This document shows, in pieces, positions 5,795-12,050 of a DNA stretch of 12,050 nt. This DNA comes from Crenotrichaceae bacterium (GTDB lineage Bacteria > Pseudomonadota > Gammaproteobacteria > Methylococcales > DRLZ01). Made by a program: the position numbers and the translations under genes. Where the stretch lies: NCBI GenBank assembly GCA_011322755.1, contig DRLZ01000151.1:1-12050 (forward strand). The letters run 5' to 3'. The notes beneath the pieces were generated by a model. That model did no database searches. It saw nothing but the letters and a program-made list of their open reading frames with translations, and was not told the DNA's origin. How positions within the stretch are numbered: the first letter of the stretch is position 1; each line of letters starts with the position of its first letter.

Positions 5795-8176
5795 TCAGTG
5801 TTGAGGGTATTGATTCGTTGGTGAAGAATTATCCTGTCGATATCCAAGTGAAACCAGCAATGGCTCAAGTAACTTCTGTGCTGGAAATGGTATTTGGTAT
5901 GGATGTTTTAGTATCTCCAGTGTCGCTGTTTTTATTGTTTCAGCTGTCGTGTTTTCAGATAGTTCTGAGTTATAGCGTAATGCATTGTATGCAGTACAAA
6001 TGAGGTTGAAATTATCTTTTAATTCAGGGATTTTTCTACTCAATTCACGTTTGTACTGGCGAAGTGTCCAGCTGGGATCCCGGGGCAATCCATGCAGGTT
6101 CAACATTGACTCCATTTCATGATAACAATGAAATAATACGTGTTTGGAGTCTGTGTCTGCCAGTTGTTTTACCCGGTAACACGCCAGCAACGTTTTGATT
6201 CGATAAAATAGATAATGATTGACGATATAGCCGAGTATACCCACCAAACAGATCCACCATCCGTTTGCAACAAGAAAACTTTGGATTGCATTCAGCGCTG
6301 ATCCCAAGGCTTGCCAGGTCGTATGTATGAATTGATTGAATTTTTCGAAAAACCACTTAAGTGATGCATAAAGAGTGGCTTCAGCTGAACCTGGTGAAAA
6401 CTGGTTTGCTGCAACGCTCAGTCTTTCGTAATAGTCTTGCATTGCTTTTGCCGGAGCTGATGGCGGTGTCTCTTTAGGAAGTGCATAAGCTGCTGTTGGT
6501 TCAAAAGTTACCCAGCCTGTTCCGGCTATCCAGGCTTCTACCCAGGCATGTCCGTCAAGTACGCGCGCTTCATAATATCCGGTTATCGGATTAAAAGTGG
6601 TGACAGAGTAACCTGTGACCAATCGTGCAGGAATATCCTGTGTCCGTAGCAAAATTGCGAGCGCAGTGGCAAAATATTCACAATGTCCGTATTTCGTTTT
6701 AAACAGAAAATCGTCCAGTGGAATTTTGTTTTGAGAGATAACTGTCTGGTAAGAAAACTTGAATTCTTTTCGTAAGTAATCTTCCAGTACCAGTGCTTTA
6801 TCCAGAGAGAGTTCCAGTCCACTAGTGAGTTGATTCGATAATTCTTTTATTCGTGCAGGCAATTGTTTCGGTAGCTGCAAATATCTTGATTTGTCAGGCA
6901 CGGTTGTTTGTTTGATGTAAGGGCGACCAGGGAGTAGTTGAGCCGGTGTATGGACTGAGTATATTGTTTTTGGCTTGATAGGCTTTGGAGAATACAGCAC
7001 TCCGTATGCATCCTGGGCAACAACACTGCCGGGAAATCGTAATTCTACTGATTCAGGTGGAACAAGAATGACATTACTGCCAAGTAATGTATGACGTGTT
7101 GTTATCGTATATTGATTGTATGTTTCATGATTCTGACTTTGCTTTAGAATCAGTTTCCCGTTGTCTAATCGAAGTTTGGCGGTCTGCTGATCCAGTGTAT
7201 GCCAGGATTGTCCATCAAATTGATCAAAGACAGTACCGCGCAAATATTGGCCTCTTGCGCCTTGCATATACAACACGATTTCATTTGCGATACCAGGAAG
7301 ATTACCTTCGCTATCGATTTCAGGTCGAAGGCTGTCATTCAGCGAAAAGTCGTGGTTGAGTTGAGATGAATCAACTGTCTCCAAATCAGAAGTGTTCTCA
7401 GGTGGTGTCTGTAATTTCTGGTTTGAAGATTGTTCTTCGATTGAATTTGAATGACTCTCGGGCTGTTTGATATCAATCTCTTGTATTTGTTCCTGCCACT
7501 TCCCATCATGATAGTAGTTGTCACCACCTGCAAGGAAAAAACCATAATGAGTTGCAGCTGGACGTGGCACCAGCAAATAGATTGCAGAGGTTACTAGGAT
7601 AATGGGTAAGCCGATGACTAGGCCAATGCGTGTCACAGGCAAGGTGTTTTTTTGGTATCGACTTGCAGCGAGTGATTGGTGCGTACGCGCACTGTGGTAA
7701 TCAATAACAAGAGTAACAACGACTGCCATGAAATAAATCAGAATATAGATCAATAGCAGACTCTCTTTGCTAAGCGAAACAGCGTATAGAATCAAGCAGA
7801 AAGAAGCCAATAAAGTGAAATACAATGTTCTGCGGTTGGTCAGGCTGGTAGCCATTGCAATCAGTAACCAGACCAGTAATAAGCTCAGAGCGACTTCCAT
7901 GCTGTTATTCATGGATTGATAGATGAAAACAATAATTCCAATCAACGCCGCAACATTTTGTATGCCATTGTTGTCATCATGCCGACTCTTCGCGGCGACC
8001 CAGCCAGCAGTTAATCCAAGTGCCAGCAGCACACCCCAGCCAACAATATGTAACTGTAATTCAAACAACGATGCTCGTAAACTGGCTTGAGCTGTTACAG
8101 ACGCCAGTAACGCAATAAACAAACTGACATACAGCTTGGGTGAAACCAGACGTTCAGAACCTGCCATGACTGTCAT
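5795..8176 (-). CDS. tgpA: TgpA-type membrane transglutaminase-like protein (DUF3488 / TGc / DUF4129)
   Basis: A 793-residue inner-membrane protein. About six hydrophobic segments occupy residues 14-205 (DUF3488 region), followed by a hydrophilic linker rich in Ser, Asn, Glu and Gln (about 230-290) and a periplasmic domain. The transglutaminase-like core has Cys499 in KYGHCEYFATALAILLR, followed by PARLVTGYS, His543 in DGHAWVEAW and Glu559 in GWVTFEPTAA, where many family members have Asp. A further membrane helix lies at about 638-658, and a DUF4129-like cytoplasmic tail ends the protein. TgpA is known in Pseudomonas aeruginosa as an essential inner-membrane protein with a periplasmic transglutaminase domain; its substrate is not settled. 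The ATG overlaps the DUF58 stop as ATGA (8176-8173), showing coupling. It is longer than the approximately 670 residues I recall for the Pseudomonas protein. Confidence 0.9.
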   Translation of the reverse strand: MTVMAGSERLVSPKLYVSLFIALLASVTAQASLRASLFELQLHIVGWGVLLALGLTAGWVAAKSRHDDNNGIQNVAALIGIIVFIYQSMNNSMEVALSLLLVWLLIAMATSLTNRRTLYFTLLASFCLILYAVSLSKESLLLIYILIYFMAVVVTLVIDYHSARTHQSLAASRYQKNTLPVTRIGLVIGLPIILVTSAIYLLVPRPAATHYGFFLAGGDNYYHDGKWQEQIQEIDIKQPESHSNSIEEQSSNQKLQTPPENTSDLETVDSSQLNHDFSLNDSLRPEIDSEGNLPGIANEIVLYMQGARGQYLRGTVFDQFDGQSWHTLDQQTAKLRLDNGKLILKQSQNHETYNQYTITTRHTLLGSNVILVPPESVELRFPGSVVAQDAYGVLYSPKPIKPKTIYSVHTPAQLLPGRPYIKQTTVPDKSRYLQLPKQLPARIKELSNQLTSGLELSLDKALVLEDYLRKEFKFSYQTVISQNKIPLDDFLFKTKYGHCEYFATALAILLRTQDIPARLVTGYSVTTFNPITGYYEARVLDGHAWVEAWIAGTGWVTFEPTAAYALPKETPPSAPAKAMQDYYERLSVAANQFSPGSAEATLYASLKWFFEKFNQFIHTTWQALGSALNAIQSFLVANGWWICLVGILGYIVNHYLFYRIKTLLACYRVKQLADTDSKHVLFHCYHEMESMLNLHGLPRDPSWTLRQYKRELSRKIPELKDNFNLICTAYNALRYNSELSENTTAETIKTATLEILKHPYQIPFPAQKLLEPLLVSLGYRQDNSSPTNQYPQH

Positions 8177-9426
8177 TGAAATAATCTCTCCAGGTCTGTA
8201 CCCCGTTGTAGCGTGAAAACCGGAATATTACGTTCATTTGTATGTACAAATGCAGTCTGAAACCGTTTTGTCTCAAAAGTCGGTACATCAAAACGATAAA
8301 TTACCGGCTGGTAATGTTTTGCTAACAGCAAATTGAGACTGTCGAACAGATCAACTTGGCCGTTATCAAACAGAATGACACTTCCGCCAGTACTTTGCTG
8401 GGCAACAAATTGACGTATTAATTGCGGGTAATCACAATCACTGTTTGCCTGTACCCAGGCAAGTGAATCCAGCAGATCATGTAACTGCGATGGCTGTAAA
8501 TATTTTTGTATGGCATGCAGATGCTGATTGTCACCGTATAAACTGAATGGGGTGCCATGACGCAATGCATAGTCTCCAAGTGAGGCTGCAATTTTAACTG
8601 CATATTCCAGTGTTGAATGCTTCCCGGAACCGAATTCTGATCCACGATGCAAATCAAGCAATACACTCATATGGCTGGTTGTTAGCGGGTGAAACTCTCT
8701 GACAACTAATTCATTACGTTTCGCACTAGCACGCCAATGAATATGACGCATGCTGTCGCCATGACGGTATTCCCTTACTCCGGAGAATTCATCGTGACCT
8801 TTGCTATGCTGCACATATGCTTGATCAGCCTGGTTACTTCTGTAGGTGCCAAGATTGAGGCGCTGAATTTTTAGTGGCTTTGGGTAAACGGTAATTGTGG
8901 TGTAAGTGTCTGGAATTTCAACTTCACGCCGGCTAATACCCAGCGGAAAACCGGTTTTCACTGCGAGAGGCCCCAATTTGTGGACTCCACGCAAGTCACA
9001 GTAAACAGGAGTTTTAATCGATAATTCACCTGCTAAAGTCGGTACAAAAGTCATTGAATTCTGCTTGTCTTCGGTGCAGAAAGGAATCCAGTCCCATACT
9101 TCAATTAAATATCGGCTCAACCAGCCGGATGAACTGATGTTCAAGGTGATATTGACTTTGCTGCCTTCTACCGCAGTAGACGGAGTAGAACGACTCGCTG
9201 TGACGCCAAGTAAATTACAACGCGGTGCGATCCATGCAACGATAAGCGTGGCGACTATCAGCGCTACCAAACCGTAAAGCAGCGCGATACCACGATTCCA
9301 GGCAACCAGCAGCAGGATCGCTGCAAGAGCAGCAAGAAACCAGTTTAACTTTAGTTTTAAGAGTTTCTTCTCAAGCCAGGATGTTGAAGAATCGTTGTCT
9401 TCGGATAAGATCAGTTCTGATTCCAT
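8173..9426 (-). CDS. DUF58 domain protein, membrane-anchored, MoxR partner
   Basis: A 417-residue protein. Two adjacent hydrophobic helices (about 28-44 and 47-66) anchor it in the inner membrane. The DUF58 signature is clear at about 215-245: SGVREYRHGDSMRHIHWRAS, then AKRNELVVREF, followed by the MSVLLDLHRG strand of a von Willebrand A-like fold. DUF58 proteins are regularly encoded between a MoxR ATPase and a TgpA-like transglutaminase and are thought to assist the ATPase in assembling or maturing envelope proteins; the mechanism is not known. The start codon lies 16 nt inside the end of moxR, and the stop overlaps the tgpA start, so the three genes are translated as a unit. Length and order are normal for the cassette. 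Confidence 0.9.
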   Translation of the reverse strand: MESELILSEDNDSSTSWLEKKLLKLKLNWFLAALAAILLLVAWNRGIALLYGLVALIVATLIVAWIAPRCNLLGVTASRSTPSTAVEGSKVNITLNISSSGWLSRYLIEVWDWIPFCTEDKQNSMTFVPTLAGELSIKTPVYCDLRGVHKLGPLAVKTGFPLGISRREVEIPDTYTTITVYPKPLKIQRLNLGTYRSNQADQAYVQHSKGHDEFSGVREYRHGDSMRHIHWRASAKRNELVVREFHPLTTSHMSVLLDLHRGSEFGSGKHSTLEYAVKIAASLGDYALRHGTPFSLYGDNQHLHAIQKYLQPSQLHDLLDSLAWVQANSDCDYPQLIRQFVAQQSTGGSVILFDNGQVDLFDSLNLLLAKHYQPVIYRFDVPTFETKRFQTAFVHTNERNIPVFTLQRGTDLERLFQ

Positions 9427-10373
9427 GCAACTTTATCTGCATTGGCTACAGGAACAGGTACACTATCCAGAATTGAGCTGATAATATACTCAGTGCTTTG
9501 TTCTACCTGTAATTGTGGTTTGACAACGATTCGATGTGATAACACGGGTTTTGCGATCAGTTTGACCAGCGATGGGTCAACATAGGGTTCGTCCTTGATT
9601 AAAGCAGCCGCTTGAGCAGCACGCATCATCGCCAGTGACGCTCTTGGACTGGCACCCCAGGCCAGTGACTCATGTTCACGGGTTTTTTGCGTTATGGCCG
9701 CAATATAAGCCATTACATCACTATCGATATGAATCTGTGCGACTTGATCTTGAAGATCAGTCAACTGTTCAGGAGTCAAGACTGATTTAAGATCGTTAAT
9801 CGGATGTGAACTACATTGCTGGCTCATCATCTCCGCTTCTTCCGGCAGTGTTGGGTAGCCCATTGAAATACGCATAAAGAATCTGTCCAGTTGAGCCTCG
9901 GGTAAAGGGTAAGTGCCATGATTCTCGATTGGATTCTGGGTTGCAATGACCATAAAAGGTTTGCGAAGTTTGTATGATTTCCCATCCACAGAGACCTGTG
10001 CTTCAGCCATCGCTTCTAGTAATGCTGATTGTGCGCGCGGCGTTGCGCGATTAATCTCATCAACCAGTAACAGATTAGTGAATAGTGGGCCAGGTCGAAA
10101 TTCAAATTTTCGGGTTTGATCGTTAAAAATTGATACCCCGGTGATATCAGATGGCATTAGATCTGGTGTACACTGCAAGCGTTTGTATGAAACGGAGAGT
10201 GATTTGGCCATTGAGCGTGCCAACATTGTTTTACCCAGCCCAGGGGCATCTTCAATTAGCAGATGGCCGCGGGCCAGTAAAGTCACAGTCGCAAAAAAGA
10301 TTGGATCTTGTTTTCCAACAATTACTTTTGATACATTTTTAAAAAATGCCTTCAGTGTTTTGTTTTCAGACAT
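9411..10373 (-). CDS. MoxR-family AAA+ ATPase
   Basis: A 320-residue protein with the full MoxR motif set. Walker A is EDAPGLGKT (41-49), Walker B LLLVDEINRA (101-110), and the region RAQSALLEAMAEAQVSVDG (113-131) is typical of MoxR. Sensor 1 is ATQNP (144-148), followed by GTYPLPEAQLDRF (153-165), and sensor 2 lies in GASPRAS (240-246). All catalytic residues look intact. MoxR ATPases act as chaperone-like remodelling enzymes in the cytoplasm, usually with von Willebrand A-type or DUF58 partners; DUF58 and tgpA follow directly here. The ATG at 10373 has an AGGAG at 10383-10379 with ideal 5-nt spacing, the best ribosome site of the operon, which fits its place as first gene. The end overlaps the DUF58 start by 16 nt. 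Confidence 0.93.
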   Translation of the reverse strand: MSENKTLKAFFKNVSKVIVGKQDPIFFATVTLLARGHLLIEDAPGLGKTMLARSMAKSLSVSYKRLQCTPDLMPSDITGVSIFNDQTRKFEFRPGPLFTNLLLVDEINRATPRAQSALLEAMAEAQVSVDGKSYKLRKPFMVIATQNPIENHGTYPLPEAQLDRFFMRISMGYPTLPEEAEMMSQQCSSHPINDLKSVLTPEQLTDLQDQVAQIHIDSDVMAYIAAITQKTREHESLAWGASPRASLAMMRAAQAAALIKDEPYVDPSLVKLIAKPVLSHRIVVKPQLQVEQSTEYIISSILDSVPVPVANADKVAWNQN

Positions 10374-10445
10374 TGGGGCTCCTTTTATTCCTGCTTAAGC
10401 ACTTGCAGGTTTAGATTCTGTAAGTTAATACTAAGCCTAGTAGAA

Positions 10446-10473
10446 ATTATCTGTTTTGCTGATTAATCAGCAA
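10446..10473 (-). promoter_or_regulatory. possible promoter of the moxR-DUF58-tgpA operon
   Basis: On the minus strand TTGCTG (10473-10468) and GATAAT (10451-10446) are separated by 16 bp. They match consensus at 3 and 5 of 6 positions, about 75 bp before the moxR start. The -35 box and most of the spacer lie inside the palindrome at 10454-10475, as for a repressor-controlled promoter. By-eye match only. Confidence 0.35.
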
Positions 10474-10475
10474 AA
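10454..10475. promoter_or_regulatory. perfect 22-bp palindrome, candidate operator
   Basis: The half-site TTTTGCTGATT is followed directly by its exact inverted complement AATCAGCAAAA, with no spacer. It has no loop and no T-run behind it on either strand, so a dimeric regulator site is more likely than a terminator. It lies 81 bp before moxR and about 260 bp before the divergent gene at 10734, and overlaps the proposed moxR promoter. Confidence 0.55.
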
Positions 10476-10733
10476 TTAATGATGTATTGCCAAGTGAAAC
10501 AACAGGATATTAGGTTTTATTTGTACAGTTTTGATCAAAATTCAGGTGTTTTTTCAATGAACAGAACAGACGAACAAGAAATGTGTGGTTTGATATTCCT
10601 GCCGCCTATGGCGTATCGCTGTCTTGATTTTTGGAATTGAGTTGTAATGAACATCAAAAGAATAATCGATGTGAATTATCATGTTTCTTAGGCGGAATAT
10701 GAATTCCAGTTTGTTGTTTATGGCTATAACACC

Positions 10734-11690
10734 ATGTCAAATGTATTTATTACTATTGATATTGGCATAGCGTATGTATCTGGTGACAATGCACTGGAAT
10801 TTTCTGAAATGTTTCAGCGAATGATCTATGGTACAACTAGGCAAGGTGATTGTGGCTTACCGCTAGTCTCTAAAATCTTGTGTGATAATGGATTGACAGG
10901 CAGTTTTTTTATTGAATCATTGTTTGCACTGAATAAAGGAATACAGCCATTGCAAGAAATAGTTGTGCCGATTAGCAATGCTCAACATGAAGTTCAGTTG
11001 CAGATTGATGCCAGGACAGCCAATTGGTACTCCGAGAGGCTTTTTGGTGAGGAGTTGCCACGCACCAGCTTCTCTGATTGTACCTTGAAACAACAAACCA
11101 GGCTGATTAAAGCAGCTCGGGAATTGTTGTTGTGTGCTGGTATACGCGATGTGAATGCATTTCGTACAAATAGTTCTGAAATAAACCTGGATACACTGAA
11201 GGCGTTATCTGCAAATGGCATTTTTATCGATAGCAGCGTTTATGAGGTCAGTTCATCTAACGGCTCTGACATCTTTCCAGACGAGAAAATCTTACAACCA
11301 GGAATGTTGAATGATGTCTTTAGCTATCCTGTCACCGTATTTAAAGAATCAGAGCATCAGTTTCGATACTTGCGACTGGCAGTGTGTTCATATCGTGAGC
11401 TTGAATCTGTGTTATTGCATGCTTTGGAAAATGAGTGGGAATCAGTCGTCATTGGTATGCAGAGCTATGATTTAATGACAGCTGGTCAGGCAAGACTTGA
11501 TAAAATTGCACTTAGACGGTTTAACAGACTGTGCCAATTACTGGCTGATAACTCTGATGTATATCAAGTTAGAGGGTTTTCAGGATTCAAGCCAACTCAT
11601 GTAGTGATTCAACAGCCAGAATTATACATATCAGGACAGTTAAACCGTTTTCTTAGAGGGGGAGAGCAGGCCATCAGGAGGGTAATATGA
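10734..11690 (+). CDS. polysaccharide-deacetylase-like (CE4-type) protein with altered active site
   Basis: A 318-residue protein. The fold is suggested by MSNVFITIDIG at the N-terminus (first motif, Asp9), GLPLVSKILCDNGLTGSFFI, then ESLFALNKG (41-69), then a GHEVQLH-like stretch, and AFRTNSSEINLDTLKALSAN, then GIFIDSS (142-168), which mirrors the FRaG...DSS motif of these enzymes. Proteins of this type often sit in exopolysaccharide gene clusters and deacetylate or otherwise process glycans. Here the expected QLHxHxEW motif reads QLQIDARTANW (88-98), so both likely metal-binding histidines are replaced, and the Ala-Gly-Gly after FR is Thr-Asn-Ser. It may be a catalytically dead relative. No signal peptide is seen. 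The ATG has no Shine-Dalgarno, although the frame is open back to 10692. It ends in an ATGA overlap with a short frame. Confidence 0.62.
   Translation: MSNVFITIDIGIAYVSGDNALEFSEMFQRMIYGTTRQGDCGLPLVSKILCDNGLTGSFFIESLFALNKGIQPLQEIVVPISNAQHEVQLQIDARTANWYSERLFGEELPRTSFSDCTLKQQTRLIKAARELLLCAGIRDVNAFRTNSSEINLDTLKALSANGIFIDSSVYEVSSSNGSDIFPDEKILQPGMLNDVFSYPVTVFKESEHQFRYLRLAVCSYRELESVLLHALENEWESVVIGMQSYDLMTAGQARLDKIALRRFNRLCQLLADNSDVYQVRGFSGFKPTHVVIQQPELYISGQLNRFLRGGEQAIRRVI
11676..11681 (+). promoter_or_regulatory. perfect Shine-Dalgarno for a coupled downstream start
   Basis: AGGAGG ends 5 nt before the ATG at 11687, inside the end of the deacetylase-like gene. Such a strong site with an ATGA overlap shows that a real gene once followed, or still follows, at 11687. 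Confidence 0.6.
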
Positions 11691-11749
11691 GAGAGTACAG
11701 AACATCACTTCCGATAATGTATCAGAGAAAAAACAATAGAATAGAGTAA
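11687..11749 (+). CDS. 20-codon frame behind a strong ribosome site, probably a truncated gene
   Basis: ATG 11687 overlaps the preceding stop as ATGA and has a perfect AGGAGG five bases before it. The frame MREYRTSLPIMYQRKNNRIE ends at TAA 11747-11749. No other frame continues convincingly. In a cluster of this type I would expect a full gene, so I read this as the surviving start of a gene whose rest was deleted. The alternative is a genuine 20-residue peptide or a coupling artefact. The family cannot be told from 20 residues. Confidence 0.4.
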   Translation: MREYRTSLPIMYQRKNNRIE

Positions 11750-11826
11750 ACTGATCTGCTACTGGCTTAAACTGAACTTACATATTGTAATAAGCTAACG
11801 GGAATAAAAAACCTGTTACGCGACCT

Positions 11827-11889
11827 GGTTACAGCATTGGACAGTGCCCATATTCACATGTATCTATATACACTGCGGTTGCTGTAACC
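11827..11889. repeat. nested inverted repeat, large hairpin or cruciform
   Basis: GGTTACAGCA (11827-11836) and TGCTGTAACC (11880-11889) are exact inverted copies. Inside them CAGTG (11842-11846) and CACTG (11871-11875) pair as well, giving a two-tier stem with a small internal loop and a 24-nt end loop. This may be a structured RNA, a mobile repeat unit or the relic of element ends. Confidence 0.6.
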
Positions 11890-11910
11890 CGCCCGCCATG
11901 TGTTCGGGCG
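11890..11910. repeat. GC-rich hairpin directly after the nested repeat
   Basis: CGCCCG (11890-11895) and CGGGCG (11905-11910) pair around a 9-nt loop. A run of five T follows at 11920-11925, after nine other bases, so it is not a classical terminator, though read-through pairing could make it one. It starts one base after the nested repeat ends. Confidence 0.45.
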
Positions 11911-12008
11911 CTCGCGACGGTTTTTAGGTTTCCTAATATCTTACCAATCTACTCTATTCGTTAATATAAAAATACTGACTCTAATATTCGGCGGTTGGTG
12001 TTTTTTTA

Positions 12009-12037
12009 ATAACACGTATCAGGTAATAAAGTATAAT
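12009..12037 (+). promoter_or_regulatory. possible promoter pointing out of the right edge
   Basis: ATAACA (12009-12014) and a perfect TATAAT (12032-12037) are spaced by 17 bp, matching consensus at 4 and 6 of 6. A gene or RNA would start beyond the window. By-eye match. Confidence 0.35.
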
Positions 12038-12050
12038 CGGCAGAATACCG

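Larger units (their letters stand above)
10374..10733. other. divergent intergenic region between moxR and the deacetylase-like gene
   Basis: About 360 bp without a convincing gene. It holds the moxR ribosome site (10379-10383), the 22-bp palindrome and the possible moxR promoter. On the plus strand, TTGAGT (near 10636) with AATAAT 18 bp later is a weak promoter candidate for the 10734 gene. A 27-codon frame at 10557-10640 exists but has no support beyond an ATG with AGGTG nearby. The dyad-like pair of GCC-rich and GGCGG stretches at about 10586-10610 and 10690-10700 is imperfect. Confidence 0.4.
11750..12050. other. non-coding tail of the window with structured repeats
   Basis: No frame longer than a few dozen codons looks like protein. 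The region contains a weak hairpin (11796-11818, arms TAACGGG/CCTGTTA with one G-U pair), the nested inverted repeat at 11827-11889, the GC-rich hairpin at 11890-11910 and a possible promoter at 12009-12037. The GC-rich stretch stands out against AT-rich surroundings. Confidence 0.5.

Noticed and set aside
5737..6003. Plus-strand open frame of 88 codons over the end of tgpA
   Set aside because: It lies mostly antisense to the well-supported tgpA frame and resembles no family; it is a shadow of tgpA codon structure.
10557..10640. 27-codon frame in the moxR upstream region
   Set aside because: Short, no family resemblance and only a weak ribosome site; the next frame over also reads open for a similar length, so there is no coding signal.
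1..12050. CRISPR array, toxin-antitoxin pair, restriction or phage-defence module
   Set aside because: No regularly spaced direct repeats and no gene with the matching domains were seen on either strand.

Overview
The window looks like a chromosomal segment of a Gram-negative proteobacterium of the beta or gamma class. The reasons are type IV pilus minor pilins of the FimT/PilV/PilW kind, a MoxR-DUF58-TgpA operon, IS3-family insertion sequences and a secreted PQQ-like propeller protein. Base composition leans to AT. A Nitrosomonas-like organism came to mind, but this is an impression of gene content only and I would not rely on it.

Layout. 1-1521, minus strand: a minor-pilin operon in the order fimT, pilV, pilW (pilW runs off the left edge). 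It has a plausible sigma-70 promoter at 1583-1611. 1705-2963, plus strand: a nearly complete IS3-family element. Its orfA is intact and has an A6G frameshift site, but its orfB is broken by a frameshift that separates the DDE residues. 2964-3228, minus strand: the first part of orfA of a second, unrelated IS3-type element, itself carrying at least two frameshifts. 3229-3963: decayed sequence, with a possible gene fragment at 3836-3967 that ends in a TGATG overlap with the next gene. 3967-5700, plus: an exported PQQ-like beta-propeller protein with ten cysteines in its middle part. 5795-10373, minus: moxR, a DUF58 gene and tgpA, joined by 16-nt and 4-nt overlaps, so certainly one transcription unit. 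10374-10733: the divergent intergenic region, with a perfect 22-bp palindrome overlapping the likely moxR promoter. 10734-11690, plus: a polysaccharide-deacetylase-like protein whose metal-binding histidine motif appears lost. It is followed, through a perfect AGGAGG and an ATGA overlap, by an open frame of only 20 codons. 11750-12050: no gene; a nested inverted repeat and a GC-rich hairpin, then a possible promoter pointing out of the window.

How the genes work together. FimT, PilV and PilW are minor pilins that should prime or cap the type IV pilus. MoxR (AAA+ ATPase), the DUF58 membrane protein and TgpA (membrane transglutaminase-like protein) form a widespread cassette thought to act on cell-envelope or periplasmic proteins. 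Its exact role here cannot be read from the sequence. The 2.3-kb stretch from 1705 to about 3963 is an IS graveyard. The active-looking IS has no target-site duplication, and its two flanks do not belong together, so I read it as a rearrangement junction next to the pilin operon. I see no CRISPR array, rRNA, tRNA or phage module, and no clearly new multi-gene system. The best leads are the cysteine-rich propeller, the altered deacetylase with its truncated coupled partner, and the structured non-coding block near 11827-11910.
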